From the NCBI GenBank assembly GCA_032768795.1, contig CP136493.1:1488001-1552000 (forward strand): a stretch of DNA of 64,000 nt, written 5' to 3'. The position numbers and the translations under genes were made by a program. Source of the stretch: Tremella fuciformis (lineage: Eukaryota > Basidiomycota > Tremellomycetes > Tremellales > Tremellaceae). The notes beneath the pieces are model-generated. The model worked only from the letters and a program-made list of their open reading frames with translations. It was not told where the DNA came from and ran no database searches. This document shows positions 42,501 through 53,522 of this stretch, one piece after another. The stretch's first letter is position 1. Each line of letters opens with the position of its first letter.

Positions 42501-44915
42501 CGACTCCATGAGGCTGACCGCGTGGGGATAAACTCTTTTTGCGTCCTTCGCCCGATGCGTGATGGTGAGCGGAACAGGAAAGCCCAGCCAGATGAGCGAT
42601 CGGACCTCCTTGAAGAGCTGGATAACTTGTACGTCGAATTGGACCATCAGCTGCAACTGCCCTTGAGCATTTTGTGCGGTTGCTCGGGTCCGGACAACCT
42701 CGAACAGGCGGCCGGTCACTGTCAAATTGCCTCTGCGAGAGATGTCGGCAATCCAGGCGTCATACAACGGACGGGTATCGAGCTTCTGACGGAACGCTTG
42801 ACTTTCGACTTGCAACTTATGGCCTTCAGCATAGCTCTCCCAGCCCTTGCCCAGGACGTCCTCGACTCGTTTCATATAAGTGACGAGTTGTCGCTCAATC
42901 TGCCTGGCCCAGATGATCGCGCTGGAGACTTGGGGCAGATCGCGCATCTGACTCATGTAAGCCGCTTGCGAGTTTCGGTAGTTCGCCGTGAACTTTTGGC
43001 GCAGGCGGCGAATGTCATCCTTGACTGACTCGATAAGACGGGTCTGATATTCCTGGATGGCGCCCCTGATCTTTGGTCGCACGAAGAGCGTGTTGAACTT
43101 GGAAAAGACGCGGAACATCGCCTGCGCATTTCTCGCTGTAGCCAGCTTGTCTCGGAGACGAGAGATGATTTGGTTCTCAATCCGGGCGACTCTGTCGTTG
43201 TAGGCGGTCTCGGCAGTGTACCAGATGTCGGATCCCTCGGGCGAAACATCGAGCACGTCGACCGTCTTGACGCTCTCATACGAAAGCCGAACTTCCTCCT
43301 CCATGTCGATATCGAAGGGGGCATCCATACCCAAACCACTCAGATTGCGTGTCGACGAGGTCATGTTGCGGAGTTGGTCATGCGACCTGCGGAAGCCTCT
43401 GAGATACGTGAGGCGCTCCTGCAACTTGGCATGAGCCGGCGTGACTTTGATTGAGATGAATTTTTCAGCTCGCTTCCTGGAGACTGACCATCAGTCCGCG
43501 CTTCCACGACTCGAGAACGCCTCACCCTCTCGTGCCACATTCGTAAAGTCTTTCATATTCTCGTCCCAGGTCATAAACACATTTGCTGTCATAGCCATTA
43601 GATCGTCAAATTTGGCGTAATCCATATACATGAGCCTCTGATTGCTGAGGACTCGGAGGAGTTGGTCGTTGAAGTCCTGCGAGATGGCTTCAACGAGAGG
43701 AAGGGTGCGGCGGATGGGGTATGGGGATAGCTTCAGCTTCTTATTGAAGTGATTAAAGATGAGATCGACGGCATCCCGAATCTTGTTGAGATCGGTAGCG
43801 GCCAACAGCTCGTCGAGCGGGAAGTCTTTCATAAGAATGTTGTGCTTGTGCACAATGTCAATCGCCTCCTTGATCCCGGTGTCTGCAATGAAGCTGACGG
43901 TCGCATGGAATCGCTTGGCGTGCCGCAGGACGTCCAATGCCAAATTGACCTCGTCGCCATTGAGCTGGGCTTCGATACCCTCGAGGGCATGCTCCATGCT
44001 CAGCCAAAAGTTGATCTCCTGCGAGGCAGTGCCGGATGAGACGTCGCGCGAGAGCTTGGTGACCGCCTGCACTTCCTTGATCCAGGTGTTCACATCGGCT
44101 TGCAGCTTGTTGAGGAACGCCGGGTCCGACATGAGTGACTGGGGCTCGACAGAGTCGACAGAGACGCGCGAGCCGGATGCGTGGCAAGCAGCGACGGCTT
44201 TGCGTATGGCCGAGTGCACGGAAAGCCGCGTCTCTGGGATCTCGACGTTCTGCTTGAGGTGGAGAAGGGATAGCTCGAGCTCTGCGAATTTCTTCTTGGT
44301 CACTGGTATACCGGTCTGCGCCTCGTTGCTCTTCTTGGCGACCACACCGTCGTCTTGCCCTTGCTTCGAGGTGACATACGAGTCGAACCAGGGCGCGACA
44401 CCCCAGTGCACAAGGCTGTGGAGGCCGTCATATGGCGACGCTTGAGGCGTGGAGACAACGGTCGATGCACCCGATGGGCTGCCGTCATCTGGGACCAAGG
44501 CGGGAACGGCCCCCGAAGACAGCTGGACGAAGTGCAGCTGAGCACCGAGAGGCGATGTAGGATCCAGGCTGGGGGAGGTCTTGATCAGCGCCAGGGTGGA
44601 GATGATATTGGACGAATGGGGCGGAGTTGGGGGTAGGTGCAGCTGGAAGGCCGTGCGCAGGAGCTGATTGCTCTCAGTGTCCACATCGGTAACTCGTTCT
44701 CGGGTGATGTAGACCACTGGACACGCAGCATCGGTGGCAAAGCGCAGACACTTCTCTTCAAAGTGCGAGTCGAGGAAGAGGGAGTCTTGCAAGTCTGCCG
44801 CCGATGCTGCCATGAGCGGCTGAAGAAGGGATAGCATGTAGTCGCGAAAGACCTGGATGTCGAAACCCGGGCCTGAGCCCGGGTCGGGTGAAGGGGGAGC
44901 CAGACCAGCCTCCAT
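30554..44915 (-). CDS. DYN1: cytoplasmic dynein 1 heavy chain
   Basis: This is the minus-end microtubule motor that moves nuclei, vesicles and the spindle. The gene spans 14.4 kb with many short introns and encodes over 4,000 residues, apparently full length. The tail (44915 to about 40,400) starts M-E-A-G-L-A-P-P and is helical. P-loops: AAA1 G-P-A-G-T-G-K-T near 38,900 with [15 protein letters not shown]2 G-P-S-G-T-G-K-S near 37,980; AAA3 G-P-P-G-S-G-K-T near 36,840 with [12 protein letters not shown]4 G-V-S-G-G-G-K near 35,820 with I-M-D-E-S-N-V. All four look intact. The stalk lies at about 35,000-34,100: two coiled-coil arms around a globular tip containing W-K-A-V-Q and [12 protein letters not shown]5 and AAA6 follow. 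The C-terminus has [13 protein letters not shown] and L-P-V-Y-L-N-S-E-R, ending at 30554. The inner splice sites were not all placed. Confidence 0.97.
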
Positions 44916-45194
44916 CTCTCAGCGGCCTGTGTGAGGCTGAGAGACGCTGAGTATGGCCGGCGCTATGGGGCGTCGTCAGACGTCCATTAGTCAGGTATGA
45001 GATGAGATCAATGTCAATTATCTTTGCCATCACCATGGAAGAGGTCAAGGCGCGTCTCTGCTTTCCCCCCACTCTAACACGTGACGGCGAGTGGGGGAGG
45101 GCAACGGCTTCCCTGCAGTCGTAACTAGTCTCGGCACAAGCATCGACTCTATGCATCATCGAGCATAGTGCTCCCTCGTACGTGGCAGACAAGC

Positions 45195-47518
45195 TTAAGA
45201 AGCTGCCCCCAAGTCGGCCAGCGTCTTCACAAAAGCCGTCGGATTCAGTATCTCCGTGCTACCGTAGGTTATCCGCTTGCCACCGCCTCCTCCCTCTCTT
45301 TGCGACCTCGCGGCCCACTCCATCAGGTTCCCATATTCTACGTAGCCCCCGCCGCCAACGACAAAGACGATGCTCTCTTGGTACTGAGCACGGCCTCGGC
45401 TTGCCGCCTGTTGTGTCGGTCCTCGAGACCGGGTAGCCTTCGGATCGAAAGACAAGAAATCATCGGTGTCTTGCAGAGCCTGTGTAGCCGCAGATGACGG
45501 CTCCATGAGCGCCTCCACGAGACGAGTGACAGTGAGCTCTTTGCGAGCCGGCAAGAAGTTCTTGACGCCCGAAATGAGATTGTCCAGGCCGACGCCGCTG
45601 ATGCCACCTTCGCGTAGTCGGTCGGTAATCTGGTGCGATTAGCCTAAACCTGATTCGCGGCTGCGAAGATACTGACTCTGCTGCCCAGGGCACCGAATCC
45701 TTTCGTCCAGTCTCCACCTTGAGTGGGAGCGGCTACGGCGGGCTGGCTCGCCATCATGGTCATGCGCGTGACCTCTCGGACCTTTTTGACGTAGTCTAGA
45801 GCCCGGACGTCGGCTCCCGCCTCCCTGAGCAGTTCGGTCAGTTCCGCTAGATCCTCCTTGCTCATGGTATGATCGAGCAACGAGAGGTAGTAGATGATCA
45901 CGAGTCGTAGCTGGTCATCGGGAGTCGGATGAGCAATTTGCCCCGGCTCATCTGTCTGACCTTTGAGTGTCGAGATGATGGTGGCTTTTGGTTGTTTGGC
46001 CGCAGCCTCCTCGACCTGGAACAGGTTGTCGAGTCCTCTTTCTTTGATGGCCTGGAGCAGAGCAGTAGCGATGTTCATGTGGGTGTCGAGCGTATGTTTG
46101 CGTGCTGTCAATTCTGGTAGTGCGGTGATGGCGGTCTTTAGATTGGCCGTATTAGAGGAAAAATCTCTGCAATCTTAGCGACAGTTGTTGCAAGAAGAGG
46201 GCATTTCGCACATTTGGGAAACGTCGTTCACATCGCTGATGCCCGTCGACCGCGTGATCTCCGCTGCGTCTGTCTTATACCGACTCAACTCGGCATCAAT
46301 ATCCTCTGCGACAGAAGGGAAAGGATTGCCGGCATTTTTCGCCCAGAAGAAGTCTTTCGAGTCAATGTCGTACGACTTCTTCTGCAGCCTGCCATTCTCT
46401 GGCGATTCGACAGTGACTCGATTGAGGTTCATGTCGAGCACGTCATGCACGAGCGCTTGGTATGTCCATGAGTGCGATAGCATGGGAACAAGGTCGACAT
46501 TGCGATCTAGTATGACCAGTACTGCCCGTCAGCATGTGGGCTGTTAGCTCAGCGGCGACTTACGCGGACGCTGCAGACTGCTGAGACCGTCCGAGCCATA
46601 GGCCCCGTCTCTCGAAGCGCCTCCCCTCTGATTGGAGCTCGAAGCCAAATGATCCCGCAATCGCGACTCGAGCCTCCTCGCCACCATTTCCGCGGCGTTC
46701 CCACGCGGACACCGGATAATTGGCACGAACCCCATGGTGACTACGACGCTGAAGAGACCGCGGGCGATCCGGTCGATCTCCTCCTCTATTTCCATTTCGT
46801 TCGCTCCCGGATTGTTCAGGACGACGTAGCTCGGCCGACCTGGAACCTCCTTTTCCTTGGCCTTTTGGCCCTTCTTGGACCCACCCGCTCCATTCGCCGT
46901 ACCGTTTGTTTCCCGTTGAATCTCTCGCCTCGGTAGGAGGGAGAACAGGTTGGGAGACGGGACGACGAAGTCCAAAAACTGGTCATGTACCGACGAAATG
47001 AGCTGTCCTGTTTGCCCGCTCGGGTCGTTGGCGAGGATGAGCGAGGCGAGCTCTTCGAGCAGTGCGCGAGGCAGGGTCGAGGTGAACGACAAGTGATAGG
47101 ACGAGTAGAGGGGCGGATTCAGGTCGGCAGCGATACGCTGTATATTTGCCAGCGTGGGTGATACAAAGTACACGGCTGGGACATCGGCCAATGGCGGTCG
47201 TGGAGAGTGTAATTGCCTGCCGGGAGCAAGTTAGCGGTCTCCCATACAGAAGTGTGCGGGCGCTCACATGTGTAGCGTCACCCCTTGCTCCCTGAGATCT
47301 TGGACGCGCAGACTCGTTGCGAGGATATCCTTGCTGAGCTCGTCCAGAATGAGCACCTTCCATACAAGTGGTCCGGATGCATCGTCGAACTTTGCCGAAG
47401 GTGAAGTGGGTCTGGGGAATGGGTCGGTGGATGAGCTCGAGCCAGCCGAAGGTTGATTGAGGTTCAGCAGAGTCAAGAGGGCATCGGTCTGCAACTGCAG
47501 CAGACTCGGTCTGGACAT
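45195..47518 (-). CDS. SLY1: Sec1/Munc18-family protein Sly1
   Basis: Sly1 binds the syntaxin Sed5 and promotes SNARE assembly in ER-Golgi and intra-Golgi transport. The N-terminal domain has V-W-K-V-L-I-L-D, D-L-R-E-Q-G-V-T-L-H and A-V-Y-F-V-S-P-T. The middle includes V-V-T-M-G-F-V-P-I-I-R-C and V-L-V-I-L-D-R-N-V-D-L, then H-S-W-T-Y-Q-A-L-V-H-D-V-L. Next come K-D-F-F-W-A-K-N-A-G-N-P-F-P and A-E-I-T-R-S-T-G. The C-terminal signature I-T-Y-G-S-T-E-I-L-N-P-T-A-F distinguishes Sly1 from other SM proteins. A Gly/Lys-rich insert (G-G-S-K-K-G-Q-K-A-K-E-K-E) lies in domain 2. About five introns are present. The start at 47518 is the first ATG of the exon. It lies downstream of KAP123 on the same strand. 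Confidence 0.93.
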
Positions 47519-47838
47519 GCTGAACGGTGTTCCCGTGGACCAGTGAGCATGCGACTGCGCAAGTGATCGAAAGGTGAAGAAGTGGGATGCCGTCCAGACT
47601 GGCGCGCAGCGTGGAATGGAGATGCGTGCGGCATAAACGGGGGGATCGAATACGTGTGTCTGACTTTCAAACCGTGCTGGAAGCTACAGTATCTACATCG
47701 TGCATCATTAAATGGGGTATGATTACACACTCTGGATATCGGCTTCTTCTCTCTCGTGTCCCAACTGGTGGCAAGACACACAACGTCAATGTAACCTCCC
47801 CTCCTCACCCTCTCGGACGCTCCTAGATTCCTAGATCT
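47519..47838. other. intergenic, 3' of KAP123 and promoter of SLY1
   Basis: This is 320 bases between two minus-strand genes. It must contain the end of KAP123 transcripts and the SLY1 promoter. No clear element or open frame was seen. Confidence 0.5.
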
Positions 47839-50800
47839 CTACTGGAAGCCCACTGCCGCCACCTTGTCTGGCACCTGCGTTTTGAGGTGTTCGACCAACG
47901 CCCGCAGTTCGGCCTTTGTTTCATCCGTCAAGTCGTCCTCGTGGCTCTTGTCTAGCAGAACGAAGGCGAATGCTTGCAAGAGATGATCAATGTGGGGCAT
48001 CAGGAGCTCAGGTCTTGAGCGGAAGATGCTGAAGATGGCGGCATACACTGCTCGGTTCTCAAGCGGGTCGAACTGTAATGGCATGACAGAGACGAGAGCA
48101 GGCACGACCTGGTCGAGGGGGAGTGCAGCCGAGTTCTTGACAATCATGCGAGCGACAGCGCCAGCTGCATTGTCTCGGGCATTGTAGACGGCCGGGGCCG
48201 AGTGCTCGGGGACGTTGAAGAAAGGGTTGAGGGCTCCAAGCAGAGCAGGGAATTGAGGGGATAGGTCGGCCGAAGTATTCTCGATCAAGACCCCGGCAGC
48301 GAAAGCGGCGTTCGATCGAACATCTGGCTCCTCATCGTGCAGCCCGCGAGAAATCATCTCAAGTAGAGGCTAGAAATCAGCAGTTGTTGCACAACCGATC
48401 AGGGTACTGACCTGAGTGAACTTCGTCACACCATCTTTCAACCCCACAATGATCTCGCCCAACGAGCCCACGGCCATCGATCGCTCCGTGTTGGTCCGTT
48501 GTGGTTCCGAGTACTTGGAGATCAACGGCAAGACCTGGCCGAATGCCTGCGCAAAGTCTGGGCCGAGAACCGATGCAAGAGCGCCGAAGACGTCGGCAGC
48601 ATTCGAGACCAAAGCGGCCTCGTACTCGGACGAGTCGGCGTCGACATCCGGGTTGTCGTCCTGGTCAGGGTCCTGTTGACACAAGGATTTCTTCTCAAGA
48701 ATCTCGATAGCAAATGTGGCCACTTCGTCCAGGTGCCCTTCCACTAGAGCGGGACCACATTTGTTCATCGTCTCGGCAAGCTCAGAGCACAGAAGGATGA
48801 CCACAGATCTTTGCATCAGCGCTCGCCCTTTATCTCGCAAGCATTTGGATGCAGGAAGGGAGGATGTTCAGGAAAAGGATGATAAAACATGTCTCATGCG
48901 CCTTGGCGTCGAAGTGAGCTGAGTAAGGTTGTCATCATGCGTAGTGATAGAGCAGGAGTGAGATCACAGAGAGGAACTGACTGGTCATCTTCGGTCTTCC
49001 AGATCTCGAAGATTGGAGGCAAGATGGCATCGACGAGCTGCTTGACGTCGTGGTGGAACGGTACCTTCTGCCAGCAGTGAGGGAAGACTCTTCGTCAGAC
49101 CGGAAGACTCACGACCACACCGCCGGGTACCCATTCTGGGGGCTCAGAGAGATCGTAGGTGGTTTTGATGAAGGCGAAAAGGGCACCGGCAGCCGACTTC
49201 CTGATGCCCTCGTAATAGTGCTCCAACAAGTCCAGTAAGACTTGCATTGTCTCGTGCACATACGGAATGAAGGCCTGCTTCGTGGCAGCGAATAGCTCGC
49301 CAATGGTGTCGGCGGCAACCTCCTTCTCGATAGCGACGGCCGAGTTGACATTGCTGAATAGACGGTCCAGATCATCGATGTCGTTCTCGAGATCCTCGTA
49401 GTCATCATCGTCGTTGATGTCCACGGACCCCTTCGAGCCCTTGGAGCTACCGGCACCTGTCGAGAATGCTTGAGCGAGCGCGGCGGGATCGGCAGCGTTG
49501 CCCTCGCCTGTACGTCAGCAAGGCAGTCTATTGTGAAAAGAGTCAACTCGCCATCTTCCAGCAACTCCTCTCCAGATTCAGATTGTTGACAGCTGGCGAT
49601 GAGAGCTGGGATACATTGAGGGAGGTAGGGCGCGAATTCGGACTCGAAGACCTTTGCCATGACACTGAAAAAGATGAAACTGCTCTCGCGCAAGCGGTTG
49701 TTGTCCATGGTCAAAGCCTCGAAAGCGGCCTTCATCATGTCCTGGAAGAATGGGCGGAAAATATCGGCACCAACAGCGTCGGCGATTGTGCCTATGGTGT
49801 CGGTAGCAACACCTCGCAGGTCGCTCTGGTCATCCTGCCCGCTGAGGGTGAGGAACGGAACCAGTCGTTTGATGGTCTGGTCGAAGTAGGGCCTGAACTG
49901 CTCCTTGGCAGCGTGAGCCGCAGAGCCTATGGCGCCGGTGACGGTGATTTTCACTGGGATCGAGCCGTTCTCGAGCAGGACAAGAAGGCGCTCCATGAGA
50001 AGAGTGAGGTAGTTGACGATGTCGTCGCCGAGAATCTCGAGGTACGAGTCGAGACATGTGCAAGCATTCTTCTGTGTGGAGGGGTCGACGATGAGGTTGA
50101 AGAGGATGGGTACGATGGTCGCGTGGCGAGTAGCGCATTCCTCCGACAGCCACTCGCAGAGGCAGCCAAGAGCGATGCAGGCGGCTTTCCTGACGATGAT
50201 CTCGCCATCCTGCAGACCTCCCTCAATCATGGGCCAAAGCTGATCGACGTGGGGGCGGATGAACTCTGAGCATCCCTCGACCGAAACCCCGAAAGCCATG
50301 AGAGCAGATTTGCGCATGCGCGGGTCGCTGGAGGACATGTAGACCTGGAGTTGCTGAGTGAGGGCAGGGAAGACCTGTCCTGGGGGCAGGGCTTGAGCCA
50401 GAGCGTCCAATGTGCGGAAAGCGAGCTTGTATATCAGCGACGGGCGTTCCAAATAGATGAAACACTTACTCGCGATGGCGAGTCCTCATCCGCGTCCTCC
50501 GGGTCATCTTCACATCCTATCGGCAAGAGCCCCTCTACTATCGGCTTGGCGAGGTTGAGCGCTTGAACCTTGCTCTTCTTGCTGGAATCGAGTAAGCTCG
50601 GACCGCCTATAGAGCGCACGGATACTCACTACCTGACGATCCACGACAGGACATTCAGAGCGCCGCACCTCATCTCCTCGTCGACCTCCTTGTTCGCGGC
50701 CACCTGCATGAAGAACTGTACAAGCTCTGGCACGTGCTTGGCTACCAGGGGTGTGTCGAGGATCATGAGCGTCTCGAAGACATCATAGCCGTGCTTGACT

Positions 50801-51699
50801 CCGTCGTCGTCGCCCTCAGCGATTGCCTGTTGGAGAACGTGGATCATGGAGGGAATGAGCTCCTGGAACGCCTTGATGTCGTGCTTGTCATCGGTGCTGA
50901 TGCTCTCGGCGAGCTTGGCGAGGGAGCGAAGGGTAGTGATGCGGACCTCGTTGCTCTCGGGGTCGTGCAGGGTCTTAGCGAACAGCTGGAAGAGGTCTTT
51001 GAGGTGGGACTCGAATGATTCGGCAATGGTATCGACAAGGGAGAAGAGGACGTAGACAGCGGTCTCGCGGTGGGATTTATCCGCGGACTGGGCGGCCTGG
51101 TACAGGCCAGGCATGAGCCCGGGCCATTGTACTGGCTGAACAGTGAGCTCGAGATCGGCGATCGCTGATACGGCGCGAGCAAGTGCGTGTCGGACGATCG
51201 ATCTGCAGCGTGTAAGCCAAGAATCTGGCCAGAACAGTTCGAGCTCACGTTGGCTCCTGGGTCAGACGCGCCAGCAAGCTCTCCTTGATCTGATTGCGCA
51301 AAGCCACGTTGTTCTTCCTCCACAGCTTGCCGTCTGCCGCTGATATCCGCTTTCGCAGCTCGACAGCAGCCAGTTGCCGCACCTTCTGGTGAGCTCTTAT
51401 CGCTTCACAGTAGCCCAACTCACGCCTTGGTTCTGGCTGGTGGCCGAAATCTCATACAGGGCGGGGATGCATTGTGCTTTCTTGTAGAACTGGGTGTTGA
51501 GCTGTGTCGTGGCCTGGAATCGGTCAGTTCGACCTCGCAACATGCATGGGTGATGACTGACCTGCTTGACAATGTTCGTGTCCGTCACCAGGGTAGCCTC
51601 GAGCAGCTGATGGAGGTTCTGCATGTACTGGGCCTGCAGGGCGTGTCAGTGGCGACTCCCCTTGCACGAAGTAAGCCTTAACATGGCACTCACGTCCAT
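47839..51699 (-). CDS. KAP123: importin beta family karyopherin (Kap123 / importin-4)
   Basis: This nuclear import receptor carries ribosomal proteins and histones, and is built of HEAT repeats. The first coding exon is only six bases (M-D, 51699-51694), followed by an intron and A-Q-Y-M-Q-N-L-H-Q-L-L-E-A-T-L-V. The importin N-terminal domain includes Q-F-Y-K-K-A-Q-C-I-P-A-L, then R-Q-L-A-A-V-E-L-R-K-R-I and N-Q-I-K-E-S-L-L. HEAT repeats run throughout (for example C-E-W-L-S-E-E-C and S-A-A-G-A-L-F-A-F). An acidic loop lies near 49,370-49,430. The C-terminal part has D-V-F-G-A-L-A-S-V-L-G-P-D-F and R-S-M-A-V-G-S-L-G-E-I-I-V-G-L. These blocks match the Kap123/importin-4 branch better than Kap121/importin-5. 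It is about 1,080 residues long. The start lies 222 bases from the divergent TDG gene. Confidence 0.92.
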
Positions 51700-51921
51700 C
51701 TTGTCCCCGCCACTGCTGACCTACTGCGAGATTGGGGCTCGGCTCAAGTCACAGTGAGGATAGAAGGGGGTCGATGTCGACGATGAGACTTTCCCAAAAA
51801 AAGTTGTAGAGCTCGGACACCATCCAGGAGGTCGCGTTCAGGGAGCACCGGGGGAACTGATAACATCAGAAATTCTCGCAACTTTTGACACGTCACTCAA
51901 TACCCCTCACCTCCACTTTCA
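51700..51921. promoter_or_regulatory. divergent promoter KAP123 / TDG
   Basis: This is 222 bases between divergent ATGs, serving as promoter and leader for both genes. No named element is recognised. Confidence 0.45.
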
Positions 51922-53437
51922 ATGTCCACCAGGCAACCATGCATTGCGATTGTGTCCGACATGAGCGACGAGGACGAGGTCGCAGCACAAAGCAGAGCAG
52001 CTGCATTCGGAGCCAAGCTGCAGAAATACTCTTTCTCTCCGACCTCGACTAGAGCAGTCAGGACCAGTGCGCCTGGTCCCTCCACTCCCTCACCGCGACC
52101 CGGAAGGTCACCCTCCTCAGCACCCCGATCTAATGCAGCCAAGCGAAGGAAGCTTGTCGATGACGACGAATACGATTCTAAGACCGACATCCGTGATGAC
52201 CTTACATCTCCCGGTCCGTCCACACCCCAGGGCAAGGCGAAGAGTGGCAAGAAGCCAAGGCCATTTGCGGGGCCCGAAGTGTATGCTCATCTGCGCGTCA
52301 TCCCGGATCACATAGCAAACGACCTAGACAGTAAGCTTGCACCTCTGCGCCCAGCCAAACTCACTCTAACAGTCCTCTTTTGTGGAATCAAGTGAGGCGA
52401 ATCTGAGCAGGGCTGCGAATGCTGATCCCATAGTCCAGGTAGCACTTCTCGCTGGTACAGATCCAGTTGTGATGCTCATTTCTGAGGTAAGAGGTCATCG
52501 ACTGAAGGGCATCATTTCGCCCATCCAACAAACAAGTTCTGGGTAGGTCATCGTCAAGGAACGAAGTGCTCTTCGTTGAAGCACAGCGAGCACTACATCA
52601 GTCCGGTCTGACCGACCGTCAGCTGTCCCCATCAGAGGACTACCTCATGCCGAGCGAATACAACTACGGGCTCGTCAGCTCTGCCTCTTTCCCCCTCTCA
52701 GAAGTCTAATCGCCAGACGAATCTCGTCGACCGGCCCACATCCGAAGTGACTTTGTGTCTTTCTTGTATGTACCCTGCTGACCACAGCAATCCGAGCTGT
52801 CTTCGCTCGAGATGCGCCTCAACGTGCTCTCGTTCTCGCGCAAGCTGATCAAGTACCGTCCACGAGTCGTGTGCATGGTCGGCAAGAAAATATGGGACAT
52901 GTACGAGAGCGTGGCGATCAAAGCTGCCCATCCATCTGTCCCGACGAACATCTATTCCGTGGTGAAGCTAGAGAGACTGGAGGAGGAGCAGGGCGAGGCA
53001 TACCTTGCCTCCTCTACAGGAGCAGGGGAGGTGAAACCAGTCTTGCCGTCGCCAAAGAAGCCGCCGGGAGGCAGTACGCCAAAAGCTAAGCGACCTAAAG
53101 ATTTCGACTGGACCAAGCCTCGCGCTTTGCGCTTGCCTTTGCTCGGCGAATCGGACAATGGGCACCAGAGATATTGCTACTTCTGGGTCACGCCGAGCAC
53201 TTCGGGGCTGGAGCGAACTTCTGCACGCGTCTCTTCTCCGGCAATGGCGTGTATGAGCTGATGGTGCAGTTTCCTGAGATGGTTGAGAGATTCAGCCATC
53301 TACGGTCATTTCTTCTCGCAATGAAAGAGGGCAGATTGCCCGATGTCGATTTTCTCGATATCAATCTGGAAGGGCTTGAGCGAGTGACCAATGCACTACG
53401 GGATGCCGCAGAGAGAAAGAGCAGCCTGGCTCGATAG
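51922..53437 (+). CDS. TDG: G/T mismatch-specific thymine/uracil DNA glycosylase (MUG/TDG family)
   Basis: The enzyme removes thymine or uracil from G:T and G:U mismatches in base excision repair. The N-terminal 130 residues are disordered and basic. The catalytic motif reads I-L-F-C-G-I-N-P-G-K-R-S-S-T-E-G-H-H-F-A-H-P. The Asn of G-I-N-P-G is the family's catalytic residue, and its codon is split between two exons with a 5-base microexon (52434-52438) supplying the rest. Then come A-L-H-Q-S-G-L-T-D-R-Q-L, Y-N-Y-G-L and T-N-L-V-D-R-P-T-S-E, followed by V-V-C-M-V-G-K-K-I-W-D-M-Y. The second active-site motif is F-W-V-T-P-S-T-S-G. Lys/Pro/Gly-rich sequence is inserted before the last motif. The final exon encodes a C-terminal helix ending L-A-R. 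The acceptor and donor near 53,220-53,270 are the least certain. It converges on CFT1 with 85 bases between stops. Confidence 0.88.
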
Positions 53438-53522
53438 TCAAACCCGCTCTTGTGCAGCAATGCATACGTGTCAACTTCTCAATGTACGTACGCTTCACTG
53501 TACTTTTGACCAGGTTGTGAGA

